From positions 1 through 17,465 of the forward strand of contig CAYLHG010000022.1 of NCBI GenBank assembly GCA_964383495.1: a DNA stretch of 17,465 bases. Reading direction: 5' to 3'. Shown piece after piece: positions 1 through 7,728 of the stretch (its first letter is position 1; every line of letters starts with the position of its first letter). The notes under the pieces are model-generated. The model saw only the letters and a program-made list of their open reading frames with translations. It made no database searches and was not told the origin of the DNA. The position numbers and the translations under genes were made by a program. This DNA comes from CAWKDC01 sp964383495. GTDB taxonomy: Bacteria > Pseudomonadota > Gammaproteobacteria > JABCZS01.

Positions 1-1
1 G

Positions 2-1099
2 AGAGACTATCTAAAAATATTGTTAGATGAGAAATCTAATGAGATGGATAATTGGATGCGCAGTACTTCTGATGAGAATACTCGTGAAGGATCGTTAAAA
101 AAAATATTGCTTGAAATTAAGGGCGAGAATGACGAAAGAGAAAAACGTTTTGCGGATGTAAGGGGAAAAATTAAAGAAGGTCAAAAACAACAAGCAGCAC
201 TTAGCCGCATCCCATTAGTTGAACCAGGCGCTGGTATTGGGGTTCCAAACATAAGCGTTGTCCCTGTGTCTAGCCAGATTGATGTGAATGATGTAGATCC
301 CGAAGAATTTTTATTGCCAGGAGAATCTCTTTACACATTTCTACGTGATGCGATGAAGAAAGAACCAACTATGGCATTAAATCATCCTCGTATTTTAAAA
401 AAATTCGCTGATAAAAAAGTAGAAATAACGGAAGCGCTATTAAAAGAGGTAAGCGCCATCTCTGCGCAAGTTAAACGCATGCTTGAAAAAGCAGGTCAAT
501 CTTCATTGAGCAACACAGCTATACCTGCATTACGAAAAGCGGCGTTTAAAAAACAATTGGAAGCAGTGTTGTTATTAGAACATGCTATTCGACCAAAAGT
601 TGTACTTGAGAATGTTGCCGAGCAACAAAAAACTATTTTAGATATTCGTCGTGGGGTAGCAGACACAGCGTTTGCGCAAGTATTATTCACGGATGCGAAT
701 GAGGTAGGCACATCAGAGCGCTGCCAAGCATATAAAATATTGCAGGAATTTAAGAAGCAGATCGCTGTTATGGCAGTCGATCAAGATGGTTTACAAGTAT
801 TGCAGGTGCATAGCCAACAACATTCAGATACCAGTGGACTGATCACATCATGGTTAGATACATTAAAAGAGTGTAGCGGAGAGAAAACTCAATATTCAGA
901 GCAGGACACTCAACTGTTTACATGGACCGCAGGATACTCTGCTCCTCCTCTAGGTCGAGGAGGGCAAATATTTAATTCATTATTAAGTTTTAGTTTTATG
1001 CGACCTTCTTCATCGTCCTCATCGTCATCATCATCAGGGATGGTGCCACTGCAAGGTGGTACTCCTAACAAGCGCTTCAACCCAGGTGACAACCTATAA
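2..1099 (+). CDS. Hypothetical protein with C-terminal poly-serine tail, 5' partial
   Basis: The frame is open from the window edge. The first possible start codon is a TTG at 20, but no stop lies upstream of it, so the true start is probably outside the window. I do not recognise a family. The visible 366 codons are rich in Lys, Glu and Gln and predicted mainly helical (roughly residues 1-65 and 110-250), with no membrane segment. Near the end, a run of ten serines written with mixed codons (TCT, TCA, TCG, TCC) is followed by a Gly/Pro/Asn/Arg tail ending NPGDNL. A disordered polar C terminus like this is common in proteins exported by type IVB (Dot/Icm) systems, so an effector is possible, but that is inference. 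It lies 60 bases upstream of ilvE, which has its own promoter-like element, so it is probably not part of the LPS operon. Confidence 0.7.
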   Translation, partial: RDYLKILLDEKSNEMDNWMRSTSDENTREGSLKKILLEIKGENDEREKRFADVRGKIKEGQKQQAALSRIPLVEPGAGIGVPNISVVPVSSQIDVNDVDPEEFLLPGESLYTFLRDAMKKEPTMALNHPRILKKFADKKVEITEALLKEVSAISAQVKRMLEKAGQSSLSNTAIPALRKAAFKKQLEAVLLLEHAIRPKVVLENVAEQQKTILDIRRGVADTAFAQVLFTDANEVGTSERCQAYKILQEFKKQIAVMAVDQDGLQVLQVHSQQHSDTSGLITSWLDTLKECSGEKTQYSEQDTQLFTWTAGYSAPPLGRGGQIFNSLLSFSFMRPSSSSSSSSSSGMVPLQGGTPNKRFNPGDNL

Positions 1100-1126
1100 A
1101 AAACCAAAACCACGCGGGCCACTTCA

Positions 1127-1135
1127 TGGTATGAT
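1127..1135 (+). promoter_or_regulatory. Extended -10 promoter candidate for the ilvE-waa operon
   Basis: TGG followed by TATGAT (hexamer 1130-1135) fits an extended -10 element (TGnTATAAT with one mismatch). No convincing -35 box lies 16-18 bases upstream. A GC-rich stretch (GAGGCCG) follows at the expected start of transcription. The ilvE ribosome site AAGGAG (1149-1154) sits five bases before the ATG. Confidence 0.4.
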
Positions 1136-1159
1136 GAGGCCGATTATCAAGGAGATTTT

Positions 1160-2083
1160 ATGCCTTTGCCTCAAGACAGTGGGTTTATTTGGATGAATGG
1201 CGAATTTGTGCGTGCAGAAGACGCCACTGTGCATATCATGACGCATACATTACATTACGGATCAGGTGTATTTGAAGGCGTTAGAGCTTATCATACTCAT
1301 AAAGGAACAGCTATTTTTCGTTTGCACGAGCATACTACGCGTCTATTCAACTCTGCCAAAATTTTGAATATGGCTATCCCTTTCACGAAAGAAGCTATTA
1401 ATCAAGCTCAAATCGATTGTGTGAAGAAAAACAATTTGCAATCTGCTTATATTCGCTCCATTGTCTATTATGATCATGCCAGTTTGGGATTGCATATTAA
1501 ACCTGAAAGTTGCGTGCGCGTGGCTGTTGTTGCTTGGTCTTGGGGAGCGTATCTAGGAGAAGATCAGTTAGAACGCGGTGCTCGTTTGAAAACATCGTCT
1601 TGGATGCGGCAGCATGTCAATGCGGGCTTTAGTAAGGCAAAATCGAATGGCCAGTACATCTTAGGCACACAAGCTAGTACAGAAGCAAAACTGTCAGGAT
1701 GCGATGAAGCGTTGATGTTAGATTGCGACGGCTATGTCAGCGAAGCCAGTTCAGCCAATATTTTTATTATTCGCGAGGGAACGCTCATCACCCCACCGAT
1801 TGATACATGTTTAGAAGGCATTACGCGTGATACCGTGCTACAGCTTGCAAGGGACGAAGGGCTGCCTGTGGTTGAACGGCGAATCACCCGCGATGAAGTG
1901 TACATTGCAGATGAAGCGTTCCTCACGGGAACGGCAGTTGAAATCACGCCGCTTCGGGAGTTAGATAATCGTGCCATAGGCAATGGGGAGCCTGGTTCTA
2001 TTACATTGAAATTAAAGAAAATATTTTTTGATCAAGTGAATGGACGGCGAAAAGAGTACCCGACCTGGTCAGTCCTCATTTAA
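1160..2083 (+). CDS. ilvE: Branched-chain-amino-acid aminotransferase (PLP fold type IV)
   Basis: This enzyme catalyses the last step of valine, leucine and isoleucine synthesis, transferring the amino group from glutamate to the branched 2-oxo acids; it is cytosolic and PLP-dependent. It has 307 residues, close to the 309 of E. coli IlvE. The N-terminal SGVFEGVRAY motif (about 35-44) is diagnostic. The PLP lysine is probably K161 in KAKSNGQY, followed by the family motif GYVSEASSANIF (about 191-202) and a GITRDTV stretch that contacts cofactor phosphate. D-amino-acid aminotransferase and aminodeoxychorismate lyase share the fold, but length and motifs favour IlvE. The start at 1160 is supported by AAGGAG five bases upstream. 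It heads the waa operon, as in Pseudomonas. Confidence 0.95.
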   Translation: MPLPQDSGFIWMNGEFVRAEDATVHIMTHTLHYGSGVFEGVRAYHTHKGTAIFRLHEHTTRLFNSAKILNMAIPFTKEAINQAQIDCVKKNNLQSAYIRSIVYYDHASLGLHIKPESCVRVAVVAWSWGAYLGEDQLERGARLKTSSWMRQHVNAGFSKAKSNGQYILGTQASTEAKLSGCDEALMLDCDGYVSEASSANIFIIREGTLITPPIDTCLEGITRDTVLQLARDEGLPVVERRITRDEVYIADEAFLTGTAVEITPLRELDNRAIGNGEPGSITLKLKKIFFDQVNGRRKEYPTWSVLI

Positions 2084-2088
2084 AATTA

Positions 2089-2097
2089 TGATATACT
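2089..2097 (+). promoter_or_regulatory. Extended -10 promoter candidate before the zinc-finger/waa genes
   Basis: TGA followed by TATACT (hexamer 2092-2097) fits an extended -10 element. A second hexamer, TATGAT, overlaps it at 2087-2092. The downstream bases GCCCGC form a GC-rich discriminator. No clear -35 box is visible. It would give the waa genes a start independent of ilvE. Confidence 0.35.
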
Positions 2098-2116
2098 GCC
2101 CGCAGAGGGGGAAAAC

Positions 2117-2308
2117 ATGACTGCTGATGAAAAAACACTCGCTAGCGCTTGTAAGAGTTATCAGGTAAGACATAAAGATTTACCTCTTTCTTGCCCCATG
2201 CCCAATATGACATTGTGGAATAGCCACCCTCGTGTTTATTTACCAATTGAAGAAACAGGCCACGTAAAATGCCCTTATTGCAGTGCTGATTTCACATTAG
2301 TGGATTAA
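2117..2308 (+). CDS. CHCC-type zinc-finger protein (zf-CHCC family)
   Basis: This is a small 63-residue protein whose second half matches the zf-CHCC domain, related to the zinc domain of mitochondrial complex I subunit NDUFS6. The presumed ligands are C26, H37, C52 and C55, in the contexts LSCPMP, NSHPRVYLPI and KCPYC. The family is widespread in proteobacteria, usually beside ilvE or waaF, and its bacterial role is not established. The start is supported by a purine-rich AGAGGGGG about six bases upstream of ATG 2117. It ends seven bases before waaF, so co-translation is likely. Confidence 0.9.
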   Translation: MTADEKTLASACKSYQVRHKDLPLSCPMPNMTLWNSHPRVYLPIEETGHVKCPYCSADFTLVD

Positions 2309-2315
2309 TCAAACC

Positions 2316-3365
2316 ATGCAACAATCTCATGCGCAAATATTAATAGTAGGCCCTGCTTGGGTGGGCGATTTTGTGATGTCGCAGTCATTATATCGTGTTC
2401 TGAAAGCAAAAAATCCGGACGTCAAAATCGATATTTTGGCGCCCAAACACAGTGGGCCCTTAGCAGAGCGCATGCCAGAAATTCGTCACTTTATTGAATT
2501 GCCGTTGGGTCACGGACAACTCGAATTAAAAACACGGTATGCATTAGGAAAAAAATTACGTGCAACGGGTTATGATCAAGCCATTGTATTACCGAATTCT
2601 TTTAAATCTGCGATGGTCTCCTGGTTCGCAAATATCCCTAAACGCACAGGATGGTTAGGGGAGTGTCGATTTATTTTATTAAATGATGCACGCCGATTGA
2701 ACCGCAAACAATATCCATTGATGGTGGAACGTTTTGTTGCATTAGCATTCGATAGAAAAAATATTCCCCCCACATTCGACTGCCCTCGTCCGCGGTTAGT
2801 AGTGAACTCTGACAGTTTAAAAACGACATTGGCTGCATTGGGAATGACGATGCCAACACGACCAGTGTGGGCATTATGCCCTGGTGCAGAATATGGGCCA
2901 GCAAAACGTTGGCCTGCAGAATATTTTGGGGAATTGGCACGGCACTTGATTGATCAAGGCATGGATGTATGGTTGTTTGGTTCTGCGAAAGAAGATTTTT
3001 TAGGTGAAACGATACAAGCACGTTGTGAAAACCGTGCATACAATTTAATTGGGCGCACGCAATTAGCACAAGCCATCGATTTATTGTCGTGCGTCTCAGG
3101 TGTCGTGAGTAATGATTCTGGTTTAATGCATGTGGCTGCTGCGTTAGATAAACCGATGATCGCGTTGTATGGATCTTCAAGTCCTACATTCACACCGCCT
3201 TTATCAGATAAAGTGCGTATTTTGAATTTAAATTTGCCATGCAGTCCTTGTTTTCAACGCGTATGTCCTTTGCAACATTTTAAGTGTATGAATGATATGT
3301 TGCCTGAGTACGTATTATCACAATTAGATTTATTGCGTCGAGATTATGCACATACTGGTCATTAA
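2316..3365 (+). CDS. waaF: ADP-heptose:LPS heptosyltransferase II
   Basis: This glycosyltransferase family 9 enzyme acts at the cytoplasmic face of the inner membrane and adds the second heptose to heptose I of the inner core, using ADP-L-glycero-D-manno-heptose. It has 349 residues. The N-terminal signature GPAWVGDFVMSQSLY contains the probable catalytic D18. PLGHG, VLPNSFKSA and RTGWLGE follow and are typical of WaaF rather than WaaC. The donor-site motif NDSGLMHVAAALDKP (about 266-280) and a Cys-rich C terminus (CSPCFQRVCP) are also present. The start is ATG 2316, without a strong Shine-Dalgarno sequence, but seven bases after the previous stop. It overlaps waaC by 20 bases. Confidence 0.95.
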   Translation: MQQSHAQILIVGPAWVGDFVMSQSLYRVLKAKNPDVKIDILAPKHSGPLAERMPEIRHFIELPLGHGQLELKTRYALGKKLRATGYDQAIVLPNSFKSAMVSWFANIPKRTGWLGECRFILLNDARRLNRKQYPLMVERFVALAFDRKNIPPTFDCPRPRLVVNSDSLKTTLAALGMTMPTRPVWALCPGAEYGPAKRWPAEYFGELARHLIDQGMDVWLFGSAKEDFLGETIQARCENRAYNLIGRTQLAQAIDLLSCVSGVVSNDSGLMHVAAALDKPMIALYGSSSPTFTPPLSDKVRILNLNLPCSPCFQRVCPLQHFKCMNDMLPEYVLSQLDLLRRDYAHTGH

Positions 3366-4371
3366 AACAACATCGCTAGGTGATATATTGCACGCATTGC
3401 CTGCAATAGAAGATGCATCGCGAGCAATACCTGATATTACGTTTGATTGGGTAGCAGAAGCACCTTTTGCAGACGTACCGCTTTTTCATCCTGCAGTAAA
3501 ACAAGTCATTCCTGTTCGTATACGTTATTGGCGAAAGCATTTGTTATCAGCAAAGACATGGGATGAAATGAAATCAACAGTGCAAGTGATTCATGAAAAG
3601 CAATATGATCATGTGATTGATGCACAAGGTTTGATAAAAAGTGCTATCCTTACTTCTTTTGCGCGCGGGAAAAAATCGGGTTTTTCTAAACATTGCGCAC
3701 GTGAACCTTTAAGTGCTTATTTTTATGACCAAAAAATAGATGTGCCGCGTGATGAACATGCTATATCGCGTATGCGTTTGTTATTTGCAACAGTATTAGG
3801 ATACGAAGTTAATTTAAGCGATGTGCAATATGGATTGGCTGCTGTCAATAAAAAAACAAACACAAAACCTGCATTAGTATTTTTACATGGTACAACATGG
3901 CCAACGAAACATTGGCCAGAAACTTATTGGATAACATTAGTGCAATTAGCGCATGCAAAAGGGTATGAAGTATTAGTGCCCTGGGGAAATGATGTAGAGC
4001 GTGCACGTGCAGAAAGCATTGCACAAAATGGAATGGGGAAAGTATTGTCTAAGATGTCGCTGACAGATTTAGCCGTGATATTAAAATCTGCAACAGGCGT
4101 AATATCAGGAGACACTGGCTTAGGGCATTTAGCAGCCGCTTTAGATGTACCTTGTTTGTCTTTGTATGGTCCCAGTGATCCGACATTAACAGGTCCACGT
4201 GGAAAATATGTAAAATATTTGTCATCCACAAGAAGCTGTGCGCCCTGTTTAAGTGAGTCCTGTGTGATCAGTGATATGAAAGGTCTTACTGATCCACCGT
4301 GTTTAGGTGATTTTACTCCTGCGCAAGTATTTGCGCAGTTACAACTTTTATTGGCGGAGTGCCCTTCATGA
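3346..4371 (+). CDS. waaC: LPS heptosyltransferase I
   Basis: This GT9 enzyme transfers the first L,D-heptose onto Kdo of Kdo2-lipid A, at the inner-membrane cytoplasmic face. It has 341 residues, slightly longer than the roughly 320 of E. coli WaaC. The N terminus IKTTSLGDILHALPA, with D13, is the WaaC signature and differs clearly from WaaF. LHGTTWPTKHWPE carries the donor-binding lysine, and GDTGLGHLAAALDVP with YGPSDPTLTGP marks the ADP-heptose pocket. It starts inside the end of waaF (20-base overlap), and its stop overlaps the waaG start in an ATGA arrangement, so translation is probably coupled along the operon. Confidence 0.95.
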   Translation: MHILVIKTTSLGDILHALPAIEDASRAIPDITFDWVAEAPFADVPLFHPAVKQVIPVRIRYWRKHLLSAKTWDEMKSTVQVIHEKQYDHVIDAQGLIKSAILTSFARGKKSGFSKHCAREPLSAYFYDQKIDVPRDEHAISRMRLLFATVLGYEVNLSDVQYGLAAVNKKTNTKPALVFLHGTTWPTKHWPETYWITLVQLAHAKGYEVLVPWGNDVERARAESIAQNGMGKVLSKMSLTDLAVILKSATGVISGDTGLGHLAAALDVPCLSLYGPSDPTLTGPRGKYVKYLSSTRSCAPCLSESCVISDMKGLTDPPCLGDFTPAQVFAQLQLLLAECPS

Positions 4372-5513
4372 AATTTGCATTTTGCTTATTTGAATATTTT
4401 CCTTTTGGCGGTATGCAAAGGGATTGTGTACGCATTGCGAAAGCCTGCGTAGAAAGCGGTTCAGAAGTTACTATTTTTACGCGAGAATGGGAAGGCCCAA
4501 AGCCTGAAGGTATCACAGTGAAAGTGTTACCTACTTCCGGATGGACAAATGCTGGGAAGGTAAAACGTTTTGCAGAGGCTTTTCAGTCAGCAATGAGTAA
4601 AGAGCATTATGATGTGGTGGTAGGGTTCAATAAAATGCCGGGGTTAGATATTTATTACGCCGCTGATCCTTGTTTTTTTGAAAAAGCGGAAAAAAAATAT
4701 TCATTTTTTTATCGTTTAACATCTCATTACAGAACATATGCCGCTTTTGAGAAAGCAGTATTTGGGGAAGATTCGAAAACTCAAATATTATTATTGAGTG
4801 ACAAAGAAAAACCTATTTTTCAAAAGCATTACCAAACACCTGATTCACGTTTTAATTTATTACCGCCGGGAGTGAACCCTGATCGTTGTGCACCAATTGA
4901 CTATGCAGAAAAACGTCGCGCATTGCGGGAAGCTTTTTCACTGAAAGAAGATGAAAAATTAATATTGTTTGTTGGTTCGGGTTTTAAAACGAAAGGGTTG
5001 GATCGTACGATTAAAGCAATATCCGATTTGCCGCCTTCATTGCTGGAAAAAACACAATTATGGGTGGTAGGAGATGATGATGCAAAGTCTTATACGCCTT
5101 TAATTCAATCTTTACATCTTAATAAGAAAATTTATTTTTTAGGTGGGCGTCATGACATTCCAGAATTATTATGGGTATCTGATGTGTTGTCGCACCTTGC
5201 TTATTCAGAAAATGCTGGTTTAGTATTAGTAGAGGCACTGGTAGCAGGCTTACCCGTATTAACAACAGATGTGTGTGGTTATGCAAGCCACGTCAAAGAA
5301 GCGCAAGGTGGTATTGTATTAACCAGTCCATTTAACAGCAAGAACTGTGTGGAAGCGTTAACGGCATTGTTGAACCATGAAGAACCTTGGCGATCACATG
5401 GTATTCAATATGGATTAACCGCAGATGTTTACAGCATGGTAGAAACTGCGCAAAATATTATTGCAACGTGGGTGAAGCCGGAAGATGATAAGACTTTCTC
5501 CAGAAATACATAA
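4368..5513 (+). CDS. waaG: LPS core glycosyltransferase, WaaG type (GT4)
   Basis: In enterobacteria WaaG adds the first outer-core glucose to heptose II; in Pseudomonas the homologue adds galactosamine. The exact sugar used here cannot be read from sequence. It is a GT-B, GT4-family enzyme of 381 residues. The N-terminal FPFGGMQRDC loop and FNKMPGLDIYYAADPC are nearly diagnostic. The retaining EX7E pair is E281 and E289 in SENAGLVLVEAL. I chose ATG 4368, which shares ATGA with the waaC stop and has GGCGGAG at 4354-4360, rather than the in-frame GTG at 4359. It ends 29 bases inside the following kinase gene. Confidence 0.93.
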   Translation: MKFAFCLFEYFPFGGMQRDCVRIAKACVESGSEVTIFTREWEGPKPEGITVKVLPTSGWTNAGKVKRFAEAFQSAMSKEHYDVVVGFNKMPGLDIYYAADPCFFEKAEKKYSFFYRLTSHYRTYAAFEKAVFGEDSKTQILLLSDKEKPIFQKHYQTPDSRFNLLPPGVNPDRCAPIDYAEKRRALREAFSLKEDEKLILFVGSGFKTKGLDRTIKAISDLPPSLLEKTQLWVVGDDDAKSYTPLIQSLHLNKKIYFLGGRHDIPELLWVSDVLSHLAYSENAGLVLVEALVAGLPVLTTDVCGYASHVKEAQGGIVLTSPFNSKNCVEALTALLNHEEPWRSHGIQYGLTADVYSMVETAQNIIATWVKPEDDKTFSRNT

Positions 5514-7477
5514 TGCCTTAGGCGCAGAACCTTTCAAAACGCTTATGCACCTGCATGGAGAAGTGTATCGTCGTCAAGGTGATAGAGAGACAGTACGTAT
5601 TTTTTTAGATAATCAATTTTATTTTATTAAACGCTACCATCGTAATTTTATAACATGTGGCGCAAAAAGCGAATGGGAAGCGTTGCGTATATGTGAAGCA
5701 TTAGGAGTGAAAGCGCCTGCATTAAAAGGATTTGGATCAAAAGGATCGCAATCGTTTGTATTAATGGAAGCGTTAACAAATGCGAAAAGCCTAGAGATTG
5801 GTATCCCTGCGTGGCCAGACAAGCGCTTGGTGATTGAGCAAATGGCAGACATTGCGCGCACGTTACATCAAAAAGGGTATTATCATAGAGATTTTTATAT
5901 TTGTCATTTTTTTTGGAACCATGAAGATAAAAAAGTAACATTAATAGATTTGCATAGATTATTCAAACCTGTTTTTTTCAAAAAACATTTTTTAGAAAAA
6001 GATTTATCAGCATTGTTGTTTTCTGTATTGGATTTGAATATTCGCCAGAAAGATGTTTTTCGGTTTTTGAAATATTATTTTCGTTTGCCTTTGCGTGTCC
6101 TATTAAAACAACACGATATCTTATTAAAAAATTGCATCAAGAAAGCGATTGCCTTATATCAAAAAGCGTATCATCAAAAACCAAGGCATATTGCTTGGTT
6201 ATCTTCCAGTTCAAGTTGGCCTGATCGCGTGGGCCCTTCTCATCATCTATTTGAGATAGATGGACATGTGTTTGAAAGTGATACTTGTTTGCGCGTGTTG
6301 GATCACCGGCGCATAGTATTGTCTGGTATGTGGAATGGCAAGCGCGTAGTGGTAAAATTTTTTACAAAGCAGCGTGAATATGAACGTGAGCGTCAAGGGT
6401 TAGAGGCGCTTGCACCTCTCCAAAAAAATATACCTCTCTTTGTAGGGGCGCATCATAGGATGTTTTCTTGCATTTATCCTTATCTTTCTGGCCAGGCACC
6501 TACCGAATTAACTATTGGTTTACTTCAAACCATCGCGACATTACATAATCATGGTTTGATACACACTGATCCACATCTTGATAATTTTCGCACTCACCAA
6601 GACAATATTTATGTTCTTGATCCTGCTTCTATTCAACATGCTAGCTCGCAAGATAAAATGTGGATCAATCTTGCTCAACTGTATGCACAATGGCCTGCTT
6701 ATCAAGACGAAGTACATTTATCCTTATTACCAGAGTATATTGCAGCGCGAGGGATAAGCTGGAATGATAATCTGCGAACTTTGTTTGTAAAAAAATTAAT
6801 ACGTGCGCGTGAATATCGATTAAAAAAATGGATGTCTAAAATATGCAGAAATGCCACAGAATTTTATGAGAAATCTCGTTATTATGTACGCATTTATGCT
6901 AAAAGATCTTTTGCAAATGTATATGCACAAACGTTAATGCGTTTTCCAGAATCGTATTTTCAAGAGAAGAGTATTTATTTAAAGCAAGGTCGTTCTAATA
7001 CTGTGGTGAGAGCAACTATTGGAACGGAAAGTGTGGTGATCAAGCGATACAATATTAAATCCTGGTTGCATGCAGTGAAAAATGTTGTACGTGGGTCGAA
7101 GGCGCGTCGTGCGTGGAAAAACACGCATTTATGTTTATGGCTGGGTGTTCGTACGCCAAAGCCATTGGCTATGATTGAAGAGCGATTTTTTTATATCCCT
7201 TGGCGATCGTATTTAGTGACACACTATGTGGACGGTATTTCATTGGATAAAATAGATATGTCCTCTTTGAGTGCGGAGGAAGTGGAAAGAATAAAGCAAG
7301 CGGTTGAGCGTGTGTTTAAAATATTTAAAGCAGCACAATGTTACCATGGTGATCTTAAATTATCAAATTGGATCTGGGATGGAAAAGAAATGCAGCTAAT
7401 TGATTTGGATTCGTTGCAATATATTAAAGATAAAGAAAAATTTTTGATTTATCATGCTAAGGATGTGGAGCGGTATC
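5485..7477 (+). CDS. Triple-domain WaaP/RIO-like LPS core kinase, 3' end lost in gap
   Basis: One uninterrupted frame of 664 visible residues holds three kinase-like domains. Domain 1 (about 25-200) resembles heptose kinase WaaP/RfaP: K49 in FIKRY, HRDFYICHFF with D136, IDLHR with D155, and EKDLSALLFS. Domain 2 (about 255-410) has K291, LIHTDPHLDNF with D362 and N367, and D379. Domain 3 (about 495-664) has K520 in VVIKRY, YHGDLKLSNWIW with D623 and N628, and D640 in LIDLD, and resembles the InaA/PA5006-like group. All three keep the ATP lysine, catalytic Asp and metal Asp. Probable role: phosphorylation of inner-core heptoses in the cytoplasm. Start ATG 5485 has GGGTGA at 5470-5475 and overlaps waaG by 29 bases. 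In Pseudomonas the equivalent kinases are, from memory, separate genes. The C terminus is unknown because the frame enters 100 Ns; the open stretch to a TGA at 7650 is meaningless if the gap size is arbitrary. Confidence 0.85.
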
Positions 7478-7577
7478 NNNNNNNNNNNNNNNNNNNNNNN
7501 NNNNNNNNNNNNNNNNNNNNNNNNNNNNNNNNNNNNNNNNNNNNNNNNNNNNNNNNNNNNNNNNNNNNNNNNNNNNN
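7478..7577. other. Assembly gap of exactly 100 N
   Basis: Positions 7478-7577 are all N. A run of exactly 100 is the conventional placeholder for a gap of unknown size, so distance and reading frame across it cannot be trusted. The kinase gene loses its end here, and one or more small genes could be missing. Confidence 0.95.
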
Positions 7578-7598
7578 ATCCCGGGTCAAGCCCGGGCA
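7578..7598. repeat. CCCGGG hairpin repeat at the gap edge
   Basis: CCCGGGTCAAGCCCGGG (7580-7596) has two CCCGGG arms around a 5-base loop. It is much more GC-rich than the AT-rich bases on either side. It resembles the core of dispersed palindromic repeats seen in Legionellales, Rickettsiales and other alphaproteobacterial or gammaproteobacterial genomes (reverse strand reads PGLDPG-like). Only the edge is present; the remainder is probably inside the gap. A repeat longer than the reads would explain the failed assembly. Confidence 0.5.
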
Positions 7599-7639
7599 CA
7601 CACCTTATGAGACAACTATTTTTATGATGGTTTTTAGTC

Positions 7640-7667
7640 TAGACAAATGATTAATTAATGGTAAAAT
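7640..7667 (+). promoter_or_regulatory. Sigma-70 promoter candidate for the LRR gene
   Basis: TAGACA (7640-7645) and TAAAAT (7662-7667), each one mismatch from consensus, are separated by 16 bases in a very AT-rich stretch about 60 bases before the LRR gene start. The gene has a GGGG ribosome site at 7718-7721. Confidence 0.4.
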
Positions 7668-7728
7668 TAGCTAAAAATTAATAGGTAAAAAAGCATAGCG
7701 GCAAGAAAGTAAAGAACGGGGTATTGGA

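Noticed and set aside
910..1122. Minus-strand ORF with Asp-rich run opposite the first gene
   Set aside because: It is the reverse complement of the serine codon run and has no start context.
2671..3180. 169-aa minus-strand ORF inside waaF
   Set aside because: It lies entirely antisense to a well-conserved enzyme and shows no recognisable motif.
7578..7650. In-frame continuation of the kinase ORF after the N run
   Set aside because: A 100-N gap is a placeholder of unknown true length, so the frame is arbitrary, and the residues come from a repeat and an AT-rich intergenic region.
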